This document shows, piece after piece, positions 1 to 10,717 of a DNA stretch of 64,000 nt. The notes below the pieces were generated by a model. The model searched no databases. It saw only the letters and a list, made by a program, of their open reading frames with translations, and had not been told where the DNA came from. The translations under genes and the position numbers were made by a program. The stretch is from Saccopteryx bilineata (Eukaryota; Chordata; Mammalia; Chiroptera; Emballonuridae), in contig NC_089496.1 of the NCBI RefSeq assembly GCF_036850765.1, positions 106,165,767-106,229,766 of the forward strand. The letters are read 5' to 3'. Position 1 is the stretch's first letter. The number at the start of each line of letters is the position of its first letter.

Positions 1-60
1 GGGACCAGGGCGGGAAGAGGGTAGGTTATAGTATTAAGTAGGATAGGCAGGCATCGCACC

Positions 61-424
61 GTGAACGTGGGCATCTCAAAACAGGGCACAGAAATCCACC
101 TGCCTGCAGGACGACCCGCACTGCTCAGAGGATGGCCGAACAAAAGGCAGGCCCTTCCCGGGACACACAGGGTTTCTCTAAGGGCAACTTTGGCCAAGGA
201 CTCCCCCACAGTCTCACCGAGTCTTCTCAGAGCTGCACTGTGGTTTAAGATGCCCCAACCCCGCCTGCCAGCCTTCCCTCTCTCCTCCACCAGGCCTGCT
301 GCCTCTCCCAGCCTCTCCCTGCTCCCGCCTCATTTTTCTCTCCTTGGAGTGGCTCCAATAAATCTCTCAGCCCACTAATCCCATCTTGGCACCTGCTGCT
401 TGGGAGACCTGAGGACCACAGCAG
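61..424 (+). mobile_element. possible old LTR remnant
   Basis: The right part (about 280-424) has an LTR-like 3' end: a pyrimidine-rich stretch, an AATAAA signal at about 357-362, then a short tail ending in CA. No paired LTR, internal retroviral sequence or target duplication is visible. The left edge is arbitrary. It could instead be unique sequence with a chance polyadenylation signal. Confidence 0.35.
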
Positions 425-680
425 GGTGGGGCTCACTGAGAATGCCATTGGAGATTCGAGCCATGTGTGGAAAGGGGGTGGGGACAGCCAAGTTAGCAGT
501 GCCACATCCTCCCAGCCTTGAACCCGGAGCTATGGCGAGTATGTGTATTTGTACATGTATCATTGCCTCCTCGACCTGCTTTGATAGCAGAAACCATGCA
601 TTTGGGCTCTACGGTAACCGAGTAGACTCTCAGAAAATAAGGACTGAACAAATGAACAAATGCACAGCCGGTTTATGAGA

Positions 681-850
681 GAGATAGATAAATGGATGGG
701 TGGGTGGGTGGATGGGTAGATGGATGGACAGATGGATGGATGGATGGATGGATAGGTATATGATTTATAAATAGAGGGATGTATGCATTTATGAATAGAT
801 AAATGCATATGTGGGTGGGTGGGTGGGTGGATGGATGAATGAAGGGAGGG
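681..850. repeat. GGAT/GGGT tetranucleotide microsatellite
   Basis: Two runs of imperfect GGAT, GGGT and AGAT tetramers (about 690-765 and 805-850) are separated by an AT-rich stretch with related tetramers. The array looks old and interrupted. The histidine/proline/serine-rich open frame on its minus strand is a product of the repeat. Confidence 0.9.
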
Positions 851-1512
851 AAGAATGATGCATGAATGGTCCATCTCTGATCTTTCCTGAGCAAGGAAGA
901 GCAGTGACAAGTATGGTCAGTCTCAGGAGAGGTTCTGAGATAGTTAAGTGACTGACCAAAATCATCAGAGGATGTCAGCAGCAGGGCTAGACAGAGAACC
1001 TATACAGGTATTCTTGAGTTTTGGAGTTGTCCTTTCGCCACGAAATGGAGTGGCTTCCCACCTGAAGTCTGATGCTCTCCTCTCGCCTTGTACACAACCT
1101 CCTGCTGGAATTACCGATGCCCCGCCATGGCCAAGGTGGCCATGACCAGCCTGTCCTTTCTTGCCCAGCTCAAGCACCCGCCACCCCTGGGGAGCCTTCA
1201 CTGCTCACCCTTCTTCATCCGGCCACACCCCCAGGAGCATTTCTTTTTCTGAAATTCTGCTTAGCGTATTTGACCTTTTCACCTTTACTCTACTCACCTG
1301 CACACTGTGTCTTATTTCTTCACCTAAATAGGGGCTGTGGCATCTGTCCCCGTAGCACTGCCCCAGGAACCTATGGTGTATCCTGTTGCCACTCGATAAC
1401 GCTTGTAATTGAGCTGCAGAACCGTGAAATTGGGTCATCTACAATTAATCTCTCCAAGTCTCCATGCAAAACCATTCCACATGCCTAAGAATTAGAGCAC
1501 TTGAAAGATATA

Positions 1513-1573
<61 letters not shown>

Positions 1574-2546
1574 TTCTCATTAGCCATCCCTGCTGTCTCA
1601 GCTTTCAGCAAGAACTTCGAGCAAGGAAAGCCAATGTAACATGCTTCCACACAATCCCCACAATTCAAAACAGCAACAAAGACTGGGAACTGACCACATG
1701 CAAAAAGAAAAAGAAAAGAAAAAAAGTGACAAAAAGATTAATTGCCTTTGGAAATAAAAGATAATCACCACAAGCTCGATGGGACCATGCGCCAGGGGAA
1801 AGCGTCTGCAGAAATACCACATTAGCGCGACATCCAGAGGCCAAGTCATGTGCTTAGTACACGAGGACCGCCAGGGAACGCCGCACAATTTGGCATCAAA
1901 ATGTCCCAGCCAGGGTCCCCCACCCCCACCCCTGGGAAGGTTGGCAGAGAGCCAGGTGACTCTCACCTGGAGATCCGCTCAGCTTGTGAGGCTTCTTCAA
2001 GGAGGTGGAAGGCCACCCACCAAACCTATGAAGAAGGGGGAGGTCAGTGGATTAACATCTGACCCTGAGAAAGAGAGAGTGAGGGTACGAGAAAGCTAAA
2101 AAGAGTGAGTGAGAGAGAACACACTTTAAAATCGCTCTGGATCTCTCCCCGATCTCTGGGCCAGATGCCCCCCCCCCCACGCCTACCTCGCAGGGACTGG
2201 CAGCCAGCTCTCCACAGAGCAACCAGGACAGGAAACAGCAGCAGGTCCACAGCTGGGCGCTGGCAAGCTGGCCCACAGGAGGCCGAGGATGGGAGGAAAT
2301 TTGTTTTGGATGCGATGCCCAGATGGGATGCGGATGTTGGCGGGAGAGGAGAGCGAAGCGAGATAAGAAGATGCTGTGATTTAACTAGAAAGGGAGGGAC
2401 GGGAGCGCCGGGGCTCAGAGTCTTAAATCTCCCATCGCGGCTGCCTTCCGCCAGCACGCCAGCACCATGTGCGCATGCTCCCAGGCCAGCGCCGCACAGG
2501 AACACCGTGACTCAATTGGTCTGCAGTCTGTAACAACCCTGTCCCA
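851..2546. other. intergenic or intronic, no gene seen
   Basis: Apart from the alternating microsatellite near 1511, this stretch shows no splice-framed coding exon, RNA gene or recognisable repeat. Open frames here are short, overlap on both strands and do not resemble a known protein family. Confidence 0.5.
1511..1573. repeat. (TG)n(TA)n alternating microsatellite
   Basis: A run of TG dinucleotides passes into a long TA run with a self-complementary core around a TGTATATATACA motif. Alternating purine-pyrimidine DNA of this kind can form Z-DNA or cruciforms. It is length-variable by nature. Confidence 0.95.
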
Positions 2547-2845
2547 TGCGGTGGCCACTAGCCACATGTAGATTGCAATGTGGCTCATCCAAACTGAAAC
2601 GTTCTATCAGCATATTAATACGCACCAGATTTGGAAAAGCCAGTATGAAAAAAAACACATACATTATCTCATTCATGATTTTTGTATTGATTAAGTATAG
2701 AACCGATACTATCTGCATACACAGAATAAATAAAAGATAAGAACATTATTAGCGTCACTGTTTCTTTGGACTTTTTTAAACATGGTGACAAGAAAATTAC
2801 GTCAGCGGCTCCTGTTTGTGGCTATTATATTCCTGTTGGTTAGTC
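2547..2845. mobile_element. ancient hAT-Charlie-type DNA transposon fossil
   Basis: The segment begins with the GGCCACTAGCCACATGT motif and continues AT-rich through GCACCAGATTT, matching from memory a common mammalian non-autonomous hAT fossil (MER-type). The same family recurs at 52519-52645. It is diverged, lacks clean termini and encodes nothing. Confidence 0.65.
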
Positions 2846-5099
2846 CTGGTCTACAACCTTATTTACCACCTCTGCTCCCAATTTCCAATAATTTTGTTCA
2901 ATAAATACCTGAGGTGCTGGATACCACCGAGGACACAGAGACGTTCTCAAAATGCTTGGCGCCCTTTGCCCTGCAGGGGATCCTCCATTTCCCAAGTCTT
3001 CACCGCTGTCCCCACAGGAGGGGCACCTGGGCCGCCCATGCTCTCCCCCAACTTCGGGTGTCCTTGTTTATGGACAGAGAACAACGCCTCACCCTGCCAT
3101 GAAACAGCCCATTGGAGTCTCTCGTGCATAACGTTTTCAGCAGTCGAGGCGTGAAGCAGCCGAAGGGACCTCTTGGCTGTAGGTTGTCAGAATACCTAGA
3201 AATGTGTGTTCCCCAGACGGGCACCCATGGTGTCCGAATGCTGCTGTCTCTCCACCCCGGGCGAGTAAGGCCCATTGCCAATGGCCCGCAGGCTGCTTGG
3301 GTTGCCTCAGCACCCAGCAGCCTGCTGGCTCTGGGCCAGCCCGAATAAGAAAATGCCAGGGATGGGGGTCAGTGTGATCTTTCAGGAAAGTTTGTTCCTG
3401 TAACCCGTGGTCTGGGTTCAAAGAAATATCTATTAATTGTGACTCTTTTGCTAAAAAAACAACCACACCCCGGCAGCAGACTTTCTGCCAAAGAGGCATT
3501 TATCATTTCTTGAATGGCAGACACCCCCCCCCCCCAAACAACCTAGTTCCCTGCGAAGGCGGCCTCTCTGCCTAGCTGGGGGGCAGCTGAGCAGCACTCA
3601 GCACAGGACAGTAAGTCCCGGGAGATGCAATGGGGCCACAGAACAGCCTTGCTCTCCGGAACGGATCAGGGAGGGACCTGGTACAGGGATCATATGGTTC
3701 CCATGCAGGGCAGTGAGAGAGAAGCCTGGGACAAACCAGGTAGGTGTCGGCCCTCTGTCACCCTTGTTACCAGTGATGGAAATGATGACCTGGGGTTTCC
3801 AAAGCCAGTGTGACCTGGACTCTGATTTCTACCATTTGTTGAATAAACTATATTTGGCCACATGATTAAGCCTGACAACTTGCTGGGTGTCTTAGTTCCT
3901 TACTGTAGACACTGAGTGGAAACACACCTTGGCTTTATTCACTACCACCCTCCTCCTGACGGTGCACATTTGGGAAAGAGGAAATATTCTACGGGAATAG
4001 TCTCTGTATTGAGTCTATTACTCCTCCCCTTCTCTCTCTTTCTCTCTCCACACGCACATGCACACACATGCATGCACACACACCTTTGACGACTTTGAGA
4101 GGGATGCCTTGACCAGGCTGGAAGCGATGGCCTGCAGGCTGACTGCCCACCCCTGCCAGCTTTCTTGGAGCTGACACATCTGCAGTAATTTATTACAGAG
4201 ATTGTGGTAAATTAAGACAGACGTAGAACACAGCCAGCAGGCCAGGAATGGGCCACCAGCCCGCTGCAGTGGGGACAGACTCCTAACTCAGGTCCTCATC
4301 CCACCCCAGTTCAGGGTGAGTTGGAGCGAGGCAGGCGCGCAGCCAGGCAGCATCAGGAGAGAGAGGGAGAGACTGAGAGAGAGACAGAGAGAGAGCGAGA
4401 GAGCTTCCAGTAATCTCTTCATCTCTTCCCTGTGGCTGCCCCCAGCCCGAGGTGATCAGGTGAGCTAAGACACACCTGAGAGGGAGTGATGCCAGAAACA
4501 GATGGATCTGAGCTGGAAGCAGGCACGTAAGTCTCTGTCCTCAGGCTCCTAGGTTGGCCCAGGGTGCCAGGAGCCCGCGAAGGAATCAGCCCCACAGTCC
4601 AGGACGTGCCCTGGAACAGGGTGGAGTCGGAAACGCTCCCAGGGCTCAGCCAAAGGCAGAGGCAGGTGTCAGGGGCTCTTTCTTGAGACCTGCCAGCTTC
4701 CCTTCCCAAGCGGGTGGGTGCTGGAGGAGCCAGGAATTAATGCGCTGCTTTGGAAGGACACCAGGCAGCTGGAGGGGCTGGGGGGGGGGCAGCCCTTCCC
4801 CCTTTATGGGAACTTCTTAACTTTTATAGGACAGGCAATATCCCAGCCTGCTCCTGCAAAAACAGGTCTTAGGGAGTGGAGGAATCTGAGCCTGGAGCAA
4901 ACAGGCGTCTCGCCATCCTTAATTCAACAGATTTGCAGGCACCGAGCAAGGTAAAGTTGTCCCTTTGAATAACATCACTGGCAAAGGTGAGCGTGACCAT
5001 GGAGGGATCAGGGTGTTCTTCCTGGCTGAAGTTTTCAAAATGCCCATGTTCCAGGTCAGGGCTCACTAGCCTGAGAAGTACCTGCCTATCTGTGTGGGA
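2846..5099. other. no gene seen; unique sequence with simple repeats
   Basis: This holds a pyrimidine/CA-rich patch (about 4020-4084), a GA-rich patch (4350-4403) and otherwise apparently unique sequence. I see no convincing exon. Small open frames occur on both strands at chance density. Confidence 0.5.
4350..4403. repeat. (GA)n-rich simple repeat
   Basis: A homopurine run of GAGA with interspersed C. It is not attached to a SINE head, so it stands alone as low-complexity DNA. Confidence 0.85.
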
Positions 5100-5315
5100 G
5101 GCTGTGCAGCATGAAAGTTGCAGGCTGGGTTCAAACCCTGGTTGCTGCTGTGTAACCACAGACTACTTAGTTAACCTCTCTGTGCAGTGGTTTCCTCATC
5201 TGTAAAACAGAAGCAACAATAGCACTGACCTCACAGGATGTTGTGTGGATCAAAGGAAATAATGCATTCAACATGCTTAGCATCCTGCCAGCCACATGGT
5301 AGATCCTCGAAGGGA
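5100..5315 (+). mobile_element. MIR SINE, plus strand
   Basis: It contains the MIR core: a GGTTCAAACCCTGGTTGCTGC-like B-box region, then TTAACCTCTCTGTGC, TTTCCTCATCTGTAAAA and the downstream ATGGTAGATCCTC end. MIR is an ancient tRNA-derived SINE shared by all mammals. Its divergence fits that age. Confidence 0.85.
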
Positions 5316-5889
5316 AAAAACAAAACAAAACTGGCTGTTATTTGTTAATATGATGTCAGGGCATTTGAGAGGTACTTAGTCTAATGAAAATTATTTTCTT
5401 CCATGGAACACATGCTGCCAATTTTACATTCCTCCAGGGGTCATCCGTCCCTGCCCCTCTGAGTGCCATCTTTTAACTCAGAGGGGTCCTGTCATCCCTC
5501 CCACCAGCCCTCATTAGCCCACACCGTGGGCAGCAGGTCTGTAGCATTAGGAACTGAGAATGGTCTTACGGGTGTTCCCTTAACACGAGATCCGGAAAGC
5601 CGAAAGCAAAGACCAGCGAATGCACTGAAACTACCTATGAATGACTTGACTTAAATATAAGGAGATGCTCACAGAAAAAAGAAAACCAGGAATAAACATG
5701 ACACTCTTTCGATCCCGTTAGATCACGTATTTCACCTTCCAGGTTATCTAGATTCAAAAAGACGGAGACAACCTCAATGTTCGTTATTGGGAGGCTGGTT
5801 GTGTTCATTGTAAGTCACAGATGAAAGCCCACAGGGCGATCCCCTCCCTGGTCTGCATTGCACGGCACCCCTTCACCTGAGTAACCCTA

Positions 5890-6100
5890 AAATAAGGAGC
5901 AGGAGGTGGAATCAGAGGACCCTGAGCCTGTGTTCCTTGCTGCTGTTGGCCAACGTCTTTGAGCCTCAGTTTCTCCACCCCACAAAATGGGTACAGAAAC
6001 GCCTTCCCTAGGAAGAGTGGGCAAGTTACACGGGGTGATGTATTTCAAAACATAGTGCCTGGCCCTTAATAAGGGCTTAGCCAATATTTTTATTATTATT
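5890..6100 (+). mobile_element. MIR SINE, plus strand
   Basis: The signature GAGCCTCAGTTTCTCC followed by an AAAATGGG motif and a TAGTGCCTGGCCCTTAATAAGGGC end identifies a MIR. It ends in an ATTATTATT tract and lies directly beside a second MIR of the same orientation. Confidence 0.85.
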
Positions 6101-6111
6101 AAATGATTAAC

Positions 6112-6290
6112 CACTACATTGTAGTTAGGAGGAAGACCCTTGAAGCCAGATGGTGTAGGTTCAAATTCCCTAGTGCTGCAATCCATTTTTCACTGCTCTG
6201 TGCCTCAGTTTCCCCATCTGTAAAATGGGGGTGGTTGTGAATTTAAGTGAGCTACTAGACAGCACACACTCAGAATAGCGCTGGGGCAGA
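6112..6290 (+). mobile_element. MIR SINE, plus strand
   Basis: GGTTCAAATTCCCTAGTGCTG, TGTGCCTCAGTTTCCCCATC and TGTAAAATGGGGG are classic MIR core motifs. It follows the previous MIR after about 10 bp, so this is a tandem pair from independent insertions or one old duplication. Confidence 0.85.
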
Positions 6291-7204
6291 AGTGGCGACT
6301 AATTGTCAGCCAGTGTCACTAAACTCAGTGCTACTGCTACGGAGTAAAGTCATGGGGTCCTAGCAGAATGACTCCCTGTTTACCTGGGACGCCACCTCCC
6401 ACCCTCTCCCCACAAAACACGGTGTAGCATCTCCCTCCTCTCTCATCATTTTGTGAGCAAAGCTGAGCTGGTTGGATAAGAGGACCTGCTTTCCTCCCCT
6501 TCAGATTCGTGGGGCCACGGGGTCCCTAGAGACATCCCAGCATCTCAGGGTCCCAGTGGGGACCTGGCCAGCCCCCCAGGAGCCTACGTCCACCGAGACT
6601 CAGAGAACATGCTGGAACACTGGTGGTGACCAGCTAAGAGAGGCCCAGGACGCAGGCCCTGGTGGGCACCCTCCTCCCAGGTGAGTCCTGCGGTGCCTGC
6701 ACTCTGGGGGCTGTGCCTGAGACAGGGGCCTCCTGGGGAGAATGGAAGCCTCGCCTCTATCCTCCGATGTGCCGCGCCACGTGGGATTCCGTCGGCTCAG
6801 ACGGGAAGTCCATGTTCAGAACCACAGCCTATGAAAAGCTGCTCGGCCCTCTGTGGGGATGGAATCACAACAATAAGATAGGCTGGAGATGGGGGTGGAG
6901 AGAGGCTCCTCGTTACCAACGCATCAAAGGACTGAGAGAAGAGAGGACGCGGACACGGCTCCTAGACGAAGGTGGGGCGCATGCGTGTTCCTTGTGGAGC
7001 GTAATCCTGAGGCAGGTGGAAAGGGACAGCCGCCCCTCCCTCTTCCCCTCCATTTCACCCGAAGCCAAGGAGCGTGATTGACACGGGTCTGAGGGGAAGT
7101 TTAAGACAGAGCCAGGCAGCAGGCCTCTTCCTGACGTCCTGTAGTAGACCATCCTGGACCTGGTACGAACGTACAAACAGAAGGACCAGGCTGAGTGGTC
7201 TGTT
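6291..7204. other. no gene seen; GC-rich unique sequence
   Basis: Overlapping open frames exist on both strands (for example 6662-7081 plus), but none has supportable splice sites, a recognisable domain or distinct codon use. The best reading is non-coding. Confidence 0.45.
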
Positions 7205-7383
7205 CCCTGCCCCCTTAGGAAATGTCCTCACAGTCTGTGCCTCAGTTTTCTCCTCTGTCAAACGGAAGCAATAACAGAGCCCAACTCATAGGTAATTAAT
7301 TGTTAGGAAGATTCAGTGAAGCGATATTGGTAAGGAACTTGGGACAGCCTGGCACATAATAAGTCTATGTGTGTGCTTAATAA
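7205..7383 (+). mobile_element. MIR SINE, plus strand
   Basis: GTGCCTCAGTTTTCTCCTCTG, a CAAACGGAAGC variant of the AAATGG motif, and CCTGGCACATAATAAG support a MIR. The hAT element that follows inserted 30 bp downstream. Confidence 0.8.
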
Positions 7384-7413
7384 CTTAGTAACACAAATTA
7401 TAACACACTAAAG

Positions 7414-7708
7414 CAGTGGTCCCCAACCCCCGGGCCGCAGACCGGTACCGGTCTGTGGGCCATTTGGTACCAGTCCGCAGAGAAAGAATAAATAACTTAC
7501 ACTATTTCCATTTTATTTATATTTGTCTGAATGATGTTTTATTTTTTTAAAATGACCAGATTCCTTCTGTTACATCCATCTAAGACTCACTCTTGACGCT
7601 TGTCTCGGTCACGTGATACATTTATCCGTCCCACCCTAAAGACCGGTCCGTGAAAATATTTTCTGACATTAAACTGGTCCGTGGCCCAAAAAAGGTTGGG
7701 GACCACTG
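7414..7708. mobile_element. non-autonomous hAT (MITE), complete
   Basis: A 295-bp element is bounded by terminal inverted repeats CAGTGGTCCCCAACC and GGTTGGGGACCACTG. It is flanked by a perfect 8-bp target duplication CACTAAAG (7406-7413 and 7709-7716), diagnostic of hAT insertion. It encodes no protein. GGACCGGT-rich subterminal palindromes lie inside both ends. Two relatives occur at 10003-10247 and 45557-45861. The clean termini and duplication suggest a fairly young insertion. Confidence 0.95.
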
Positions 7709-7716
7709 CACTAAAG

Positions 7717-8125
7717 TATCTGTAAAGGACTTCTCAGGAGACCTTAGGTGGTACTAAGGTTTTCCCAAACAGCCTAGAGGGCCTGGGGCTTGGGAGCAGG
7801 CCAGAGGTCTTTAACAGAATATTTCATTTATATGGGGATGCTTTTTGTGTGTAAAATCAATTTGATATGCAAATTAACTAAAGTTGATTGAGGATTATTA
7901 ACCACATGCTCTGAATAGTGGCTGTGTTTGAGACCAACCATCGACCCCACCATGGATCTCGTTGCCAGCAGCATTTTTTTCTCCCCAGTCTGGGCCCTGC
8001 CCTCCTCTCTGGTAGGATTAGCAAGACCTAACCCTGCCAGGTCATAGTGACCACAAGGCTGGAGGTGGGTGTACGTATTTATTCAAAATGTCCTTGTTTC
8101 CTTGATAGAAATTCCATGAGACCTA
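7717..8125. other. no gene seen
   Basis: AT-moderate unique sequence between the hAT and the next SINE. I find no coding, RNA or repeat signal. Confidence 0.5.
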
Positions 8126-8341
8126 GCCTGGCCTGTGGTGGCGTAGTGGATAAAGCATCAACCTGGAATGCTAAAGTCACTGGTTTGAAACTCCGGGCTT
8201 GTCCAGTTAAGGCATATACAAGAAGCAACAATCCCAAGTTGATTCTTCCTGCTCCTCCCCACCACCTTTCTCTCTTTCTCTCCTCTCTCTAAAATCAATA
8301 AATATAATATTAAAAAAAAAAAGAAAGAAAGAAAGGAAAAA
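8126..8341 (+). mobile_element. bat-type tRNA-derived SINE (short type)
   Basis: The head GCCTGTGGTGGCGTAGTGG (A box) and GGTTTGAAACTC (B box) form a Pol III promoter derived from a tRNA. A CT-rich tail and AATAAATATAATATTAAAA follow. Diverged flanks AGAAATTCCATGAGACC and AGAAACTCCACAGGGCC are probably the target duplication. It is the same subtype as 13146-13368 and 61678-61854. Confidence 0.85.
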
Positions 8342-8759
8342 AGAAACTCCACAGGGCCTGAGAAGGACATAGGCAGAATGTTATCGGGAAATTTCCAACA
8401 ATGAAGTGAGGCCGTCCCAGGACAGAGAGCCAGAACTCTGCTCTCAGGATGGGAGGTGCTGGGCACATCTGCTGCCTGGTCTGCCGCAGCCCGGGCGGAG
8501 CCCTCAGCTGAGCTGCACTCTGCGGGGCCCTTCTGAGAAAGCCCAAAAAGCCAGAAGTCTTTTCCTCCTCAGACCGCAGCAGCTGGGCCAGGGAGACAGG
8601 AGGCGAAACAGCGTATGTGCTCAGCGTATGTGGGAGTTCGTAGTAGACCTTATTCCAATGCGACCTAAGATTCAAGGATTCCGCAATAGGATCTGCAAAT
8701 CCTGTTGTTTATTTTGTTCTAGTGGTTGAAAAGGAAAGCTGAGATTTTGTGTGTGTGAG

Positions 8760-8855
8760 TAAAATATATATAACAAAGTTTATACCATTTTAACCACTTT
8801 TAAATGTACAGTGCAGTGGCATGAATTACATCCACGATGGCGTGCGAGGATCACC
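8760..8855 (-). mobile_element. old L1 fragment, part 1 (interrupted)
   Basis: AACAAAGTTTATACCATTTT and CAGTGGCATGAATTACAT match the minus-strand 3' region of mammalian L1M elements, as I recall that consensus. The L1 resumes at 9861 exactly where this part stops, because an LTR inserted here. Confidence 0.75.
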
Positions 8856-9860
8856 ATACAGCAGGCAGTTAGACACGAGCCGAGTAGGAACGACAGACCG
8901 GGTACAGAGGTCACCAGGGTGGAAAGCCCCGGGTAACTAGCAACACACTAGAGTGGGCGAACAAGAATTGTAGGGTGGGACCTCACCCCAGGGTGACCTT
9001 CTCTCCCCCAGCATACCGCTAGTCATGTGCTTTAGATCCCCTGACCTTTCGTATCACCTGTTATGTGGTTCGGACCCTCCCCCGGCATGTTGCTAGACAT
9101 GTGGAAGACCCCCTTAGAGGGGGAACAAGGGGGCTGGAGAATAGCCCCCTATGACTCCCATACAAGCCCTTATACGAGCAGTCCCTTTAGCATTAAGCTC
9201 TCGGAACGATGAGGTTCTGGCCCACATCACATAATCTGAGGAACAAAGTCTCAGATATGTTGACCATAGAGACAGAGTTTCTGTCCAACTAGAGATGACA
9301 TTCGGGCCTCAGTAGTGTTTCAGCTCCAGGCCCAGAAAAACAGCGAAGCCAGACGAAGAGACGCCATGGCTGACGTCAGTGCCCACTGCAATGACTAGCA
9401 CTGGCCGATCAGGAGAGACACAATCCTGAAAGGACCCACCTGGAAAGCTGATGAAGATTTATTGAGTTCCTCCCCTGAGACCTCCCTTAGTGTCCCCACC
9501 TTTGGAAAGTGGATAAAAGCCCTTAAGACCAAGGAACCAGCTCTCTCTTTCTCTTTCTCTCTCCACCTCCCTTTCCCCCCTTCCTCCCTCCACTCTCAGG
9601 AGCATATATTTTCTCCCTTTCTTCCCTTGAGGCTCATACCTTTGCTTTATTTTTCCTAAGCTCCAAGAATCCCTCTCTTGCCTCTGTAACTTTTTTTCTG
9701 AGCCCACACGGCCCAGCTGGCTCACTTTTTCAACCTCCGTGATGTCCTAAATAAACATTCTCTTATAATTAGAGCTCTTGCCTCTGAATTCTTTCTTAGC
9801 CAAACTCAAGGACTGAGGTCTAACTTCACCAGTAACAACTGGGGCCGTTTGCCGTTAACA
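8856..9860 (+). mobile_element. solo LTR of an endogenous retrovirus
   Basis: About 1005 bp interrupt an old L1 and are flanked by TCACC (8851-8855 and 9861-9865), a 5-bp target duplication. The plus strand carries a TATA-like GATAAAAG at 9512-9519 and a polyadenylation signal AATAAA at 9750-9755. It ends GTTAACA, giving a U3-R-U5 order. The left end does not start with the usual TG (ATACAGC), so that edge is mutated or slightly misplaced. No gag, pol or env remains, so recombination between LTRs probably removed the provirus. No viral protein is encoded. Confidence 0.7.
9750..9755 (+). promoter_or_regulatory. LTR polyadenylation signal AATAAA
   Basis: It sits about 230 bp after the LTR TATA-like box and 105 bp before the right end of the insertion, as expected for the R region of an LTR. 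Confidence 0.6.
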
Positions 9861-10002
9861 TCACCACTATTTATTTCCAATTTTTTTTATCACCTGAAAC
9901 AGAAACTCTATACTCATTAGGCAACAACTCTCCATTCCGCTTTTCCATCAGCCCCTGGTAAACGCTAGTCCACTTTGTCTCTAGACTGTGCTTCCTCTAG
10001 AT
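9861..10002 (-). mobile_element. old L1 fragment, part 2
   Basis: It continues the L1M 3' region from 8855 (CACTATTTATTTCCAA, GAAACTCTATACTCATTAGG, CAGCCCCTGGTAA) with no loss except the duplicated TCACC. A truncated hAT MITE then begins at 10003. Confidence 0.75.
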
Positions 10003-10247
10003 CAGTGGTCTCCAACCTTTTTTGGGCCACGGACCAGTTTAGTGTCAGAAAATATTTTCACGGACCGGCCTTTAGGGTGGGACGGATAAATGTATCACAT
10101 GACCGAGACAAGCGTCAAGAGTGAGTCTTAGACAGATGTAACAGAGGAAATCTGGTCATTTTTAAAAATAAAACATTGTTCAGATTTAAACATAAATAAA
10201 ATGGAAATAATGTAAGTTATTTATTCTTTCTCTGCGGACCAGTACCT
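10003..10247. mobile_element. non-autonomous hAT (MITE), truncated
   Basis: Opposite in orientation to 7414-7708 and alike in sequence. It starts CAGTGGTCTCCAACC, runs through GACCGGCCTTTAGGGTGGGACGG-like sequence and CTTTCTCTGCGGACCAGTACC, then stops. The second terminal repeat (about 50 bp) is missing, so no target duplication can be defined. It cannot be mobilised in this form. Confidence 0.85.
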
Positions 10248-10717
10248 GGCTTTCAGGAAGCAGTCTAGGGGAGATGGTGGCGGGGAGAAAATTCTGAATG
10301 TCCTAAAGTAAACCACAGCAGGACTGAGTGTGGTAGCAACAGGCAAGGAGGGGTGAATCCTAACAGCGGAACAAAACCCCCACAGACTTCCCACGCTGCT
10401 TGGCGTGCTCTGACTTCGCTCCGGGGGCTCATTCCTGCGATGCTCTAAGACAGTGTTTCCCAACCTTTTCTGTGCCATGCCCCACCTTAACCTTTCTAAA
10501 ATTTTTATGTCCCCCCCTATGTAACATACATAATTTTTAACATTAAAAAATTGATTTGTTCACTTAATAAACATAAATGATAGGTTCTAGGAAGAAATCA
10601 CTATGAAATTGTTAACAAAACACAGTAAGTAAAATTTCAAAACATATAATGAAAAACAGAAATTTAAATTCCAAATAATTTTAATACAGATTTTTTATAT
10701 TAATTTATTATTTTAAT

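Noticed and set aside
560..910. His/Pro/Ser-rich minus-strand frame
   Set aside because: It is the translation of the GGAT microsatellite.
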